From: Gammaproteobacteria bacterium | GTDB taxonomy: Bacteria > Pseudomonadota > Gammaproteobacteria > Xanthomonadales > SZUA-36 | DNA length: 64,000 bases | Assembly (NCBI GenBank): GCA_021772915.1 | Contig: JAJFLB010000012.1 | Location: 124,001-188,000 of the forward strand | Reading direction: 5' to 3' | Shown: piece by piece, positions 54,862 to 63,775 of the stretch | Layout: each line of letters opens with the position of its first letter | How positions within the stretch are numbered: the first letter of the stretch is position 1 | The notes under the pieces: generated by a model | Told to the model about the DNA's origin: nothing | Seen by the model: only the letters and a program-made list of their open reading frames with translations | Database searches by the model: none | Position numbers and translations under genes: made by a program

Positions 54862-54936
54862 AGAAAAAAAGCACTAGTCTTGCTGATATCAGCCTTTATG
54901 CTGCTATCATTTTTTATTCTTGTTTGGCAGCAGTGA
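54850..54936 (+). CDS. Possible small single-span membrane peptide
   Basis: A 28-codon ORF with TTG start (NKQRKKALVLLISAFMLLSF...) has a basic N-terminus and one hydrophobic segment. No ribosome binding site is convincing and no homologue is known to me, so it may be chance. It lies just upstream of the 5S gene. Confidence 0.2.
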   Translation: MNKQRKKALVLLISAFMLLSFFILVWQQ

Positions 54937-54989
54937 TCTGCGAATAACGCTGCACGCCCCGTGTCAGACTGGCAACGTCAACCAACCAG

Positions 54990-55109
54990 CTTGTCTGGCG
55001 GCATTAGAGTATTAGAACCACCTGATTCCATACCGAACTCAGCAGTGAAATGATACATCGCCGATGGTAGTGTGGGGTTTCCCATGCAAGAGTAGGTCAC
55101 TGCCAGGCA
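54990..55109 (+). rRNA. rrf: 5S ribosomal RNA, isolated copy
   Basis: The sequence ttgtctggcggc ... agaaccacctgattccatac and cgaactcagcagtgaaa ... gccgatggtagtgtgggg, ending agagtaggtcactgccaggc, is a 5S rRNA. The ends pair (tgtctggc with gccaggca). No 23S or 16S sequence precedes it: the upstream 500 bp hold an FN3-like ORF and an AT-rich region. It is followed directly by a strong terminator. The cca-tta variation near the 5' end (gcattagag) is unusual. Confidence 0.92.
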
Positions 55110-55118
55110 TCAAATAAA

Positions 55119-55151
55119 AGAGCCTCGTCCTTTGGACGGGGCTTTTTTTTG
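55119..55151 (+). terminator. Intrinsic terminator of the 5S rRNA gene
   Basis: agcctcgtcc tttg gacggggct followed by eight T is a canonical rho-independent terminator of the kind that ends rRNA operons. Confidence 0.92.
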
Positions 55152-55230
55152 GGTCGAAGAAAAGGCTGACAGAGTTCAAAGCAACTGGCCGACAAAGAAT
55201 TAGGATTTCGGCCGTTGTGCCCTGCAGGAC

Positions 55231-55260
55231 CACGAACGAATACTTTCAGTATTTGTTCGT
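55231..55260. repeat. Hairpin at the IS91-like left edge
   Basis: acgaacgaatac / gtatttgttcgt with a short loop forms an inverted repeat directly upstream of the transposase ATG. It could be part of the IS end or a translational/transcriptional control hairpin. Confidence 0.6.
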
Positions 55261-55263
55261 ACC

Positions 55264-56713
55264 ATGGGATTACCTTCACACAATATTCACCTGGCAAAGC
55301 AAGACTCCGCAGGCGTTTATGTACGCCACCGGCCTGAGACGACCTTGCTTTATCAGATCGTACGGGAGTACTGGCCCGAGTTCCAGGCCGAGTTGACCAG
55401 TCATGGTAAGTACCTGCCAGGATACGTTGCCAAAGAATTTGATGAGTATCTGAAGTGCGGAAGACTTGAATATGGATTCCTGAGAGTACGGTGTGATTCT
55501 TGCCACGATGAGAAACTGGTCGCTTTCAGTTGCAAGAAACGGGGTTTCTGTCCCAGTTGTGGGGCACGTCGCATGGCGGATAGTGCTGCTCTGCTGGTAG
55601 ATGATATCCTGCCCCATCAAGCCATGCGCCAATGGGTTCTCAGCGTACCGTTTCCGCTGCGCTTCCTGTTTGCCAACGATCCCAAAGCCATGACCGGGGT
55701 ATTGGGCATTGTCTACCGCACCATCGCCACACATCTGACACACAAAGCGGGCTTTACAAAGCCTGTGGCACAAACGGGTGCTGTAACCTTGATCCAGCGC
55801 TTTGGCAGTGCGCTGAACCTGAATATTCATTTTCACATGCTGTTTCTGGATGGTGTTTACATTGACGCCAAGAATGGAACTTCACGGTTTCGTCGGGCTA
55901 AAGCCCCGGCCATTGATGAACTGACCAGGTTAACGCATACCATCGCACACCGTGTCGGCGGTTACCTTGAACGCAGAGGTCTGCTGGAACGTGATACCGG
56001 CAATGCCTATCTAAGCCATGAGGCTGTGGCCGTCTCGGATGAGGACCCATCAATTGACCTGCTCGGAAGCTCGATTACTTACCGCATTGCATTAGGTCCA
56101 CAGCAAGGTCGCAAGGTTATGACTTTGCAGACCTTGCCAGATTGTGGAGATGACCCGTTTACAACAAGGGTGGGAAATGTAGCTGGATTTTCACTGCACG
56201 CTGGGGTTGCCACCAAAGCCAATGAACGAGCGAAACTGGAACGCTTGTGCCGATATATTACAAGACCCGCGGTATCCACAAAGCGGGCGCAACGGCACGA
56301 CCCATGTGATATTCGAACCACTGGATTTTATTTCCAGGCTGGTTAGCTTGGTTCCCAAGCCTAGAGTAAACCTCACTCGATTTCATGGCGTGTTCGCGCC
56401 GAATAGTAAACATCGGGCTAAGGTAACACCGGCCAGACGGGGCAAACGTAAAATATCCAACTCAGCCGACCAAACCCCTGCCGAAAAACGGGCCTCAATG
56501 AGTTGGGCAAAACGATTGAAGCGTGTTTTCAACATAGACATTGAAACCTGCAGTGAATGCGGTGGTGACGTCAGAATCATCGCCAGTATTGAAGACCCGG
56601 CAGTTATTCAGAAAGTACTTGCCCACCTCGAAAACACTACAAGTACTGCAGCGACAGCGCTGCTGCCGGATTGCCGTGCATCACCCAGCCTGCCGGTAGG
56701 TATATTCGACTGA
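55264..56713 (+). pseudogene. IS91-family transposase, frameshifted
   Basis: The first 345 or so residues are intact IS91-type HUH transposase: an N-terminal zinc finger (VRCDSCHDEKLVAFSCKKRG, then FCPSCGARRMAD), the HUH motif NIHFHMLFLDG, and YLERRGLLERD. Near 56275-56295 the frame changes. The C-terminal part continues in the next frame as NGTTHVIFEPLDFISRLVSL ... PRVNLTRFHGVFAPNSKHR ... CSECGGDVRIIASIED. A stretch of roughly 20 residues normally present between them seems to be missing too, so the gene is inactive by deletion plus frameshift. Confidence 0.9.
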
Positions 56714-57294
56714 AGAAACTTATCAACCATGACTCAGATTTGCTGGTCCCATTTTGGTAACGGTATGGCCACTCTCGTCCCGGGTTCCAGAATTGGAGAA
56801 AAACAAAGTGGCATCCGGCCAATATATTGATCTGAGCGCGCAATGTTGACCATTTTGCAGGCCATTTCAATTGAATGATGGGTGTGCGTTGCCGTTTTGT
56901 ACTTTGAGGTTTGAGTGAATATAGCGTTTATTTTGCTTATACTCTGCAAGGTCTGCCACATAAATTCTGATTTCTTCACTCATTGCTCTGTCTCCTTAGT
57001 CGCGATTGAGGTTCAAAAAGCGCTTTTTGCGCTGCGTATGAACCTCTGGCGGCGTTGCCGAAACGGCGGGGGTGAAAAAATCCAGAAAAATTGCGGAGGG
57101 TCTGCCCCGCGAAGCGGATCAGGCGGAAACCGTCATTATTCTTGATTTTGAGGGGATGCAATGCCCCTCAGCGCTTTTCCCAGAAGTCGGGGCTTTGCGG
57201 GGTGTCCCCGCTGGAAGGGGTGATGGAAAACGCCAGCATTGCGGCGGTTGCAATCAGGGGAAGGCATTCCCCTTCTGGGTGGTTTGTCTCGCTT
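56714..57294. other. Hairpin-rich region of unknown origin
   Basis: About 580 bp without a convincing gene. From 57000 it has several short inverted repeats, e.g. gaggggatgcaatgcccctc and aggggaaggcattcccct, and a high density of ggcg/ccgc. It resembles DNA at plasmid or integrative-element boundaries, but I recognise no specific origin or transfer site. Confidence 0.45.
56867..56983 (-). CDS. Possible remnant ORF with ArdA-like N-terminus
   Basis: A 38-codon ORF beginning MSEEIRIYVADLAEY resembles the very start of ArdA antirestriction proteins, but similarity stops after about 14 residues. An AGAG-type ribosome binding site precedes it. It is either a truncated gene or chance. Confidence 0.3.
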   Translation of the reverse strand: MSEEIRIYVADLAEYKQNKRYIHSNLKVQNGNAHPSFN

Positions 57295-57702
57295 TTAAAT
57301 GACCTTGATAGTCAGCGTTAAGTCATATTGGCCAATGATACTGTTCGGCCACATTTCTTTTGAAAGAGAGATGTTCTTGTTGCCATGGGTAACTTGGTCA
57401 TTCTTGCTTTCAGCAATCAATGCTTCCAAATTGGTGGAAATATTCTCTCCCAAAGATGCAGATAAAAGTGTTTCCGCTAAGGCAACAAATTTAGGCACAG
57501 TATCTTCGCTCTCTGGCAGATGCATGTAGAGTTTGAGTTTAAGAGATTTGGCAACAAACCGATCCCCTGAAACAGAGTAGGTTGCTGAGTTCGTTATAAC
57601 GTCATCGCTGAGATCAAAATGCTCTGATTGTGAATACCATTCCCCATTCCCAACGTTGTGGTAGTACCCCATTTTCAGCCCTTCTGTTTCCAAGAAGGTC
57701 AT
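57295..57702 (-). CDS. Hypothetical soluble protein
   Basis: 135 residues, no signal peptide or membrane segment, no family recognised. Its start overlaps the stop of the upstream membrane protein gene by 4 bp, so the two are translated together. Predicted mixed alpha/beta with a beta-rich first half (ATYSVSGDRFVAKSLKLKLY). Confidence 0.6.
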   Translation of the reverse strand: MTFLETEGLKMGYYHNVGNGEWYSQSEHFDLSDDVITNSATYSVSGDRFVAKSLKLKLYMHLPESEDTVPKFVALAETLLSASLGENISTNLEALIAESKNDQVTHGNKNISLSKEMWPNSIIGQYDLTLTIKVI

Positions 57703-58556
57703 TGCCTCATAAGGGGACCAGCCCTCGACGGCTGGGATGGTCTTTGGATTCTTTTATATTTTATCAATCTCTTCAGAGACTTGATTGAGCGCTTAACATC
57801 GGACTTGCTGTCAAGTCGATTGTAGGTGGTTGTGCCAGCCCATCGATCTAAAAGTCTGGCCCGCAAGTGAAATCCAAGAAACGATTTCCATTTCGCATAT
57901 CTGAGAATTTCAGGGTCGGGGCAATCAAAGCCGATTCTGAGAAATACTCGTTCGTACGTCATGTACACGGAAAGCAGATAGACGAACGGCAAAAAAAGTA
58001 GTGACAGTAGAGGTGGCGTGTAGAAATCAACAAGCGTTTCCAAACTGGCAAAATCGGAAAAGCCCACGACAAGGTTGTAACCAGCAAACCCAAAAACATA
58101 TATGCCGAATGCGATGAGTATGCCGTTGATTAGCTTGGCGACGACTAAATGTTCTTCATCTTGTTCCGCCACAGCAAGCAATCCACCAAGAAAGATTCCG
58201 AGCGGTACAAGTATTAGCTCGCCGATCAAGTTGAAAGTATAAAACGTTAGGATAAACTCTAGGACGACTATCAGGCTGATATTGTCTTTTACCTCATTCC
58301 TGAAGTAGTGAGGGTCCTTAGATAGTTGGTCGGCGCGAAACACGGCCAAAATTCCAACAAAGAAAAACCACAGCAACGTAGCCTTGATTTGACTGAATCC
58401 AACTTTCCATAAGCCAACTTCATGCAGCACGTAGATCATGATTAAAATGTAGATCAGCATAAAGCCGTAAATTTTTCGCAAGGGTATGCTGAAAGCAGTG
58501 GTAAAGATCGAACGTAGGCTGGCGCGATACTTGTTTTGCCACAAAACCCAGGCCAA
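57699..58556 (-). CDS. Hypothetical polytopic membrane protein
   Basis: 285 residues with about six hydrophobic segments (IYGFMLIYILIMIYVLHEVG, ATLLWFFFVGILAVF, VVLEFILTFYTFNLIG, ILVPLGIFLGGLLAV, LINGILIAFGIYVFGFAGYN, LLSLLFLPFVYLLSVYMTY) and a basic C-terminal tail of about 75 residues. The start is uncertain: TTG at 58556 is the listed one, and an in-frame stop lies about 13 codons further up. Not recognised; it forms a pair with the downstream ORF. Confidence 0.6.
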   Translation of the reverse strand: MAWVLWQNKYRASLRSIFTTAFSIPLRKIYGFMLIYILIMIYVLHEVGLWKVGFSQIKATLLWFFFVGILAVFRADQLSKDPHYFRNEVKDNISLIVVLEFILTFYTFNLIGELILVPLGIFLGGLLAVAEQDEEHLVVAKLINGILIAFGIYVFGFAGYNLVVGFSDFASLETLVDFYTPPLLSLLFLPFVYLLSVYMTYERVFLRIGFDCPDPEILRYAKWKSFLGFHLRARLLDRWAGTTTYNRLDSKSDVKRSIKSLKRLIKYKRIQRPSQPSRAGPLMRQ

Positions 58557-59135
58557 AAAAACTGCGGCCCAAATAGTAATGCCACCTCTCTGTTATTCAG
58601 GAGATCCAAGTTGCCGTTTTCCATTCATTGCTAATGTTTTGTTGTGCTGAGTTAATCCATTGATTTGTCATGTTCTGAGCAATGTCTTATTGGCAGTGTT
58701 TTCTGACCAACACGTTTACAAGATACGGTTTTCCCATTGGAATTTTTTCCATGATTTTGTCGATAGATTTTGCCTTTAAAACGCATTGAAAATTCGGAGT
58801 TGCCAAAGGGATTTTGTATTGCAGAGTATTTGTAAATCCTGAATCCAACCAACCGTTATCATCTTGCTCAGGAGAATCTTGCCTTTCGAAGTATGTCTTG
58901 CACTATGGAATGCTAATTTCGGTCGATGATTGGAGCTGCTCGATGAGCCAACTTAACAAGCCATTGACTCAATCACTCAAAGCCGACCAAATAGTTACGG
59001 GCTCATCGAGCTGCTCCCATCAGGCCCAGACGCAATGAACGTTACGAACAGGCCGAATGTATATACGCCGCCGGATCCAGCAATCAATATCTTGGCGAAC
59101 TGGGCGAGGCCATCTAAAGGCTATCATTCACTCGA
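58557..59135. other. Gene-free region with an imperfect inverted repeat
   Basis: About 580 bp without a supported gene. It contains the 18-bp inverted repeat listed separately. A short in-frame stretch (RNERYEQAECIYAAGSSNQY) near 59031-59120 looks like a gene fragment but is not recognised. Confidence 0.5.
58932..59017. repeat. Imperfect 18-bp inverted repeat
   Basis: ggagctgctcgatgagcc (58932-58949) and ggctcatcgagctgctcc (59000-59017) are inverted copies with one mismatch, 50 bp apart. Confidence 0.85.
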
Positions 59136-60566
59136 TTACCTCAAACACTCCTGGGTGATCTGACTATAGTGAGATCTAAACCATAAATTTTCTTCGTTTA
59201 AAATTACGTCTTCGTAGGGATAATCGTTCACAAGAAGGCATTCATCTAACCCTAGAGAAATTACCAAGTTATATAACTCGGGGGTTTTTTGTAATGAGCC
59301 ACGGACCAAAGCCGACGTCGCATAAAACTGACTGTCGTTCGTGAGTTCCGTAGCCAGTTGAGGCGCTTCGAGAATAAAGCGCTTTAGCCATTCTGTTTTT
59401 CCCTTCATGATATTTTGAAGAAGCAATATTGATTGCAATGGCTTCGTATGTTCAAGGTCCAGTGACATTTCCCAGACCTCGTCATTATCTGGACTCAACA
59501 GTTCAGATTGAACATATAATGACTGGTACAAATCGCCTGCATCAACTGCACCAAACTCGAAAAGCGTGGCAAGTGATTTTCTTGAATCCCGTGCAATTGC
59601 GGTGCCCAATGGAGTCAATCCATTGGTGAACTTATAATTCACTAAGTCTCGATGCTCCTGCAATAAGTGTTTTACCGTCTTGGGAAGATCATGAAACACA
59701 GCAGCCTGCAACAAGGAAGCCGCTGTAGGAAAGTTTAGCGATCCATTTCCACGCTGTATGAACAATCTCGCAACTTCGTCATTGCGACTTCTGATCGCGA
59801 AGTCAACCAAAAGATAATTCAGTTGAAGCGAAGATTCACTGAGTGCGCGGTCGCTAAGTTCACTTGCCTCCTCGTCATTACGAAGCCTAGCTATGTTGCA
59901 GTAAAGGACAGTGGCATTTTCACAATTTGTCGACGCTTGCAACTCAAACTCAACTTGTAAATCGAGCAACCTCTCACCACCTATTTCTTTGATTCTTTCA
60001 ATGGCGACCTGCAGTTTTTCGGAGAACGGCAATACCTCAGTTTTGTCATTGAACAAATCAATCGTGGAGTCTAGTGGCACGCTCGTAAAAACAAAGTATC
60101 TTTGTCCTGCTTGAATTGAGGTGGATTCCCTGAATCTTATTAATGATCTATCAACAATCTGATCCCGCGTTGGCGCGCCATTCACGTTACTCAGGTCGGA
60201 TTTACTTGATAGATTGTTACGAGATAACTCGAATACGGAAGTACCGTCTGAATAATTGAACTTTGAGATCGGTACGGAAGCCCTGGCTAACTTGCCTGGC
60301 TCCAAATCGCAATCATCCCCTTTTATGCATGCCAGTAAATCGATTTCCACATCTTGAGTATAACCGTGGATACCCTGTGGCCAAGAAGCTCGCGCAAGAT
60401 CCTGGATTTCGATTATGAATATGCCTTCATAATGTTGGTAAGACTTTATCGTACTCCTGAGGAAATCATCTTGCCCTCCTTCCAACACTTCCTTAATTTG
60501 AACTTCAACAGCTCGAAGTTCGTTTGCAGCTGTGAATAGCATTAATGTGAGCAATAAACGAAACAT
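59136..60566 (-). CDS. Secreted ankyrin-repeat-like protein, candidate immunity protein
   Basis: 476 residues with an N-terminal signal peptide (MFRLLLTLMLFTAANELRA). The first 220 residues are not recognised. From about 255 to 350 there are ankyrin-like repeats (NYLLVDFAIRSRNDEVARLF, AASLLQAAVFHDLPKTVKHL, LTPLGTAIARDSRKSLATLF). The start lies 3 bp after the stop of the RHS-metallopeptidase-like gene, which suggests co-expression. Ankyrin proteins are known as immunity partners in some polymorphic toxin loci; here the location in the periplasm would fit, but this is inference. Confidence 0.75.
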   Translation of the reverse strand: MFRLLLTLMLFTAANELRAVEVQIKEVLEGGQDDFLRSTIKSYQHYEGIFIIEIQDLARASWPQGIHGYTQDVEIDLLACIKGDDCDLEPGKLARASVPISKFNYSDGTSVFELSRNNLSSKSDLSNVNGAPTRDQIVDRSLIRFRESTSIQAGQRYFVFTSVPLDSTIDLFNDKTEVLPFSEKLQVAIERIKEIGGERLLDLQVEFELQASTNCENATVLYCNIARLRNDEEASELSDRALSESSLQLNYLLVDFAIRSRNDEVARLFIQRGNGSLNFPTAASLLQAAVFHDLPKTVKHLLQEHRDLVNYKFTNGLTPLGTAIARDSRKSLATLFEFGAVDAGDLYQSLYVQSELLSPDNDEVWEMSLDLEHTKPLQSILLLQNIMKGKTEWLKRFILEAPQLATELTNDSQFYATSALVRGSLQKTPELYNLVISLGLDECLLVNDYPYEDVILNEENLWFRSHYSQITQECLR

Positions 60567-60569
60567 AAC

Positions 60570-62702
60570 TTAGCTACCGCAAGGAAATGAGACTTGACAT
60601 GCAGAGTAGCCTGGCATCTCTGACGTTAAGGGGTATGTAAGCCCTGTAGGGATTTGATTTCCATTAGGATCCACAGTGAAAATATCTTCGCCGGAATGAT
60701 TAACGTGAAGACACTCATTTCGGCATGTTTGATCTACATCATCATCGAATATATCATTTGCTGCCGCTAGTCCAACAGCACAGCTTTGCGCTGAATTGTA
60801 ATTTCCGTCCAGCGTGTTGTGGTAAGGGACTTCAAGCGCTTCAAATTCTGAGATATGCACTCCTTCATGTGTTTTTGTTGCATTGATTTGGGCTTGAGTG
60901 CGATTCTTGAATTGTCCGGGGCTATTAGGGATTGGTAAATTTGTCGCAATCTTTGTGGACAGATTACCTTCGGCCCCGCCTGTTATCAGCCACTTAATTG
61001 AGCCGCCAACACAGAAGTTACTGCAGGCTGGCTTGTCTTGATTGGTTTCATTGTTTATTGCAGGAATAGCCTTTCCGAGAGCTCCTACTTGTGAGAATGG
61101 CAGTTCTGCATGGGGCGCTGTTACCCAGGCTGGTCGAGACATTGGACTGGGGGCTTGTGGCGCATCGCATTCGACTGGCAATGTTGCGGAGGCAGACTTG
61201 AGCCCACTGTCAACGAAGGTACACATCACACTAACACTGATGGTGAAGTATCCGGCCGATGTGAAGGTATGAGTAATGGTTTTACTCAGCCCACCTACGC
61301 CGCCGCCAATATATGAACCATTGGCGTAGAAGAAGTACAAGACAAGCCCACAATTTGATGTGGTCCAGGCAACGTTGGCTTCAATATTTACGGGTACGCC
61401 CGTAAAAGCGGTGCTTGGAACATTCAAAGTTGGATACGCCGTGATGCCTGTCACACAATTGACTGACTCATATTCCGGCGGTAAAAAGAAACTGTTTGAG
61501 GCTTTATCAAATTGACGCTGCGTCATCGGTTCTTGAGCCAGAGCGTTGTAAATTCGCCTGCGCTGATCAGCCGCAAGTATGAGTGAGTCTGGATTGATCA
61601 GCCCAATGTCAGTGGGGATATCCAAGAGCTGCAGTGCTTCGTTCCAGTTGACAACCATTCCAAATACACCACGCGAGCGGGCATAGTGAATGTCTGAACT
61701 TGATCCGAAAGTATTTGATGCCCGACGCTGATTCACCAAACTACCTAAAGTCCGTTCATCCAACTGTTTGCGAATATCAGCCTCACCATCGGAGTATTGG
61801 TAATGATTGGTTCCGAATACGTCGCTCTCAATAGATGTAAGCCTACCGGAGGCATCATATTCACACTGCATCACCTGATCACCCCAATCGAGTGTTTTGG
61901 GGTTCCCATCCGCATGGTATTGAATATCAAGCTGACCTTGAGGTTGAAACTCAACACGCGATACCTGGTTATCATTGTTTAGAGTGATGCTTTGACCAAT
62001 AGGATCACCGAGAATTCCAATGCTTTGAAAATCGGTCAGATTTCCGGTGGCATCGTAATCGAAATCCTGGAAGCTGCCGTCGGGTCGGATGGTGCCTGTT
62101 CTGAACCCTAGAGCGTCATAGGCATATTCATGTTCAGTGCCATCCGGAAAAGTGATGGAAGCGAGCCTGCCTCTGGTGTTATAGGCGAATTGACTGGTGC
62201 CTTCTTCATTTTCCAATTGCGATAAAAGACCATCATCATTGTATGCATACGTTGTTGTGGTACCACCTTCGCTTTGACTGATGAGATCACCTTGATCATT
62301 GAACCCGTATTGAATGGTGTTGCCATTCCAGGTTCTGCTAATCAGATTTCCCTTGACGTCATAATTAAGCGTTTGATAGTTACCGTCCGTATCAGACAGC
62401 GCGATGTTTCGGTCTTCCCAATCAAAAATGTATGTGAGCTCTATCTCACCTTCTGGGTCATAACGCACCAATCGCTCAGGATTACCAAAAGAGTCAAAAG
62501 TAAATGTGCCTCTTAAGCTGCCATTGTGTCGAAGTGCTGCTACGTTATTCGAAGCGGTGAGTTCTATTTCACTTTCAAAATTGTCCGGGTTGATGATCGA
62601 GGTTGTAATTCCGAGCGAATTTTGTACAAACTGGCTTGAGTCTCCAGCGTCATTGGTGACCGTTGTTGTATTTCCATTGTACGAGGTAAGTGTGTTTTTC
62701 AT
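60570..62702 (-). CDS. RHS-repeat protein, C-terminal part with PKD-like and HEXXH domains
   Basis: 710 residues. The first half has many YD/RHS repeats (YIFDWEDRNIALSDTDGNYQ, YGFNDQGDLISQSEGGTTTT, HEYAYDALGFRTGTIRPDGS). A PKD-like domain is at about 430-515. The C-terminal domain contains THEGVHISEFE near 611, a zinc-metallopeptidase HEXXH motif, and several cysteines. It is the continuation of the 62650-63480 ORF, from which it is split by one base. The domain swap at the end is typical of polymorphic toxins, although the usual RHS-core cleavage motif is not seen. Confidence 0.82.
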   Translation of the reverse strand: MKNTLTSYNGNTTTVTNDAGDSSQFVQNSLGITTSIINPDNFESEIELTASNNVAALRHNGSLRGTFTFDSFGNPERLVRYDPEGEIELTYIFDWEDRNIALSDTDGNYQTLNYDVKGNLISRTWNGNTIQYGFNDQGDLISQSEGGTTTTYAYNDDGLLSQLENEEGTSQFAYNTRGRLASITFPDGTEHEYAYDALGFRTGTIRPDGSFQDFDYDATGNLTDFQSIGILGDPIGQSITLNNDNQVSRVEFQPQGQLDIQYHADGNPKTLDWGDQVMQCEYDASGRLTSIESDVFGTNHYQYSDGEADIRKQLDERTLGSLVNQRRASNTFGSSSDIHYARSRGVFGMVVNWNEALQLLDIPTDIGLINPDSLILAADQRRRIYNALAQEPMTQRQFDKASNSFFLPPEYESVNCVTGITAYPTLNVPSTAFTGVPVNIEANVAWTTSNCGLVLYFFYANGSYIGGGVGGLSKTITHTFTSAGYFTISVSVMCTFVDSGLKSASATLPVECDAPQAPSPMSRPAWVTAPHAELPFSQVGALGKAIPAINNETNQDKPACSNFCVGGSIKWLITGGAEGNLSTKIATNLPIPNSPGQFKNRTQAQINATKTHEGVHISEFEALEVPYHNTLDGNYNSAQSCAVGLAAANDIFDDDVDQTCRNECLHVNHSGEDIFTVDPNGNQIPTGLTYPLTSEMPGYSACQVSFPCGS

Positions 62703-63480
62703 GACGTATTTTGGTGCGTTTTACTCTTCCGTCTTGATGATAGGTTATTGATGCTGCCCGATTTCCTTCTGGATCGATCACTTGTGTTATCTGGGCTTTA
62801 GCGTATTTGTAGTCCCAACTGTTCCCACCAAGATCTGTCACGGTCGCAAGTTCTCCTTTGTTGTTATAGCTGTAGGAGACCGACCGACCTTGGTCGTCTG
62901 TTATTTCGGTGACCTGTCCGTTCGCATTACGGAAGATAGATACAAAATGTCCATTTTGGCCCGATACATTCGAGAGACGACTTTCAGTTCCGTAACTTAA
63001 AGTGAGCGAATTTCCGTTATTGTCAGTGACCTCAACCAATCGGGCCACATCATCTTCCAGTACGAATCGTTTGACCCACTGATTTCGAAAGGTCAGCAAA
63101 AATCCATCAGACGTCGCGGTCAAATTCTTGACGTCTGATGGGTGTGGCACGCTCAAAGAGAATGTGTCATTTGTATTGCTGAATTCGCTGACGCTTAAGC
63201 TGTCGTCCGTGTAAGTAAGCGATCCATCTGAATTGACCTTGATGATTTCAGCGATACTGATACGCCAGCCTGCTGAAAAATCAGATTCACCGGTATATGC
63301 ACTATCAAATACTCGTGCAAACACCACAGGCAGACGCCCAACAGTCACCATGTCACGGCGAACGAAAGTCAGGTTGCCCTTCCCCACATTCACAAATCCC
63401 TTTTGAACACCATTGAAAATGGATTGTTCATTTGTGAAAAAAGTATTCACTCTCCTGCGCTCTGAAAGCTCGTTGAGCAT
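62650..63480 (-). CDS. RHS-repeat protein, N-terminal part (frameshifted)
   Basis: 276 residues; the first 257 are RHS-type (GNLTFVRRDMVTVGRLPVVF, ARVFDSAYTGESDFSAGWRI, then YD-type repeats). Removing one A from the run of four at 62709-62712 joins it to the next ORF as KRTKYVMKNTLTSY, giving about 969 residues in total. No signal peptide is visible and an in-frame stop lies a few codons upstream, so the original N-terminus may be lost. Confidence 0.78.
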   Translation of the reverse strand: MLNELSERRRVNTFFTNEQSIFNGVQKGFVNVGKGNLTFVRRDMVTVGRLPVVFARVFDSAYTGESDFSAGWRISIAEIIKVNSDGSLTYTDDSLSVSEFSNTNDTFSLSVPHPSDVKNLTATSDGFLLTFRNQWVKRFVLEDDVARLVEVTDNNGNSLTLSYGTESRLSNVSGQNGHFVSIFRNANGQVTEITDDQGRSVSYSYNNKGELATVTDLGGNSWDYKYAKAQITQVIDPEGNRAASITYHQDGRVKRTKIRHEKHTYLVQWKYNNGHQ

Positions 63481-63775
63481 GTCAATTTGAGAATTGTTTC
63501 AAAATTTGTTTTTTTAGTGAAAAATTCTATGACTGAATTTATATATAGTGAAACTCATCGGATAAATCTCTCACTTGATTTATGCTTTTTTTACTTAGAA
63601 TTCTTTGGGTTCTTCCGTGGGCTCTTTAATGTCTATGTCGAAATGCCCTGTAAATCACTATGGAAAATTGGAAAAAGCCAAAAAGCCAGGACATCCATAT
63701 CGAGTGAAATATCCTACAGGACGTGATGCGGTTTTACCCTGTTAGCTATTTGCGGTTCCGGCTTAGACTGGTTTC
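63481..63775. other. AT-rich intergenic region
   Basis: About 295 bp between the RHS gene start and the transposase at the window end. Nothing supported; expected to hold the RHS promoter. I looked for REP palindromes and saw none that are clear. Confidence 0.45.

Noticed and set aside
54500-54989. Remains of a 23S rRNA gene upstream of the 5S
   Set aside because: The sequence encodes an FN3-like ORF and AT-rich DNA; no 23S motif was recognised.
56867-56983. Functional ArdA antirestriction protein
   Set aside because: Only about 14 N-terminal residues resemble ArdA and the ORF is only 38 codons long.
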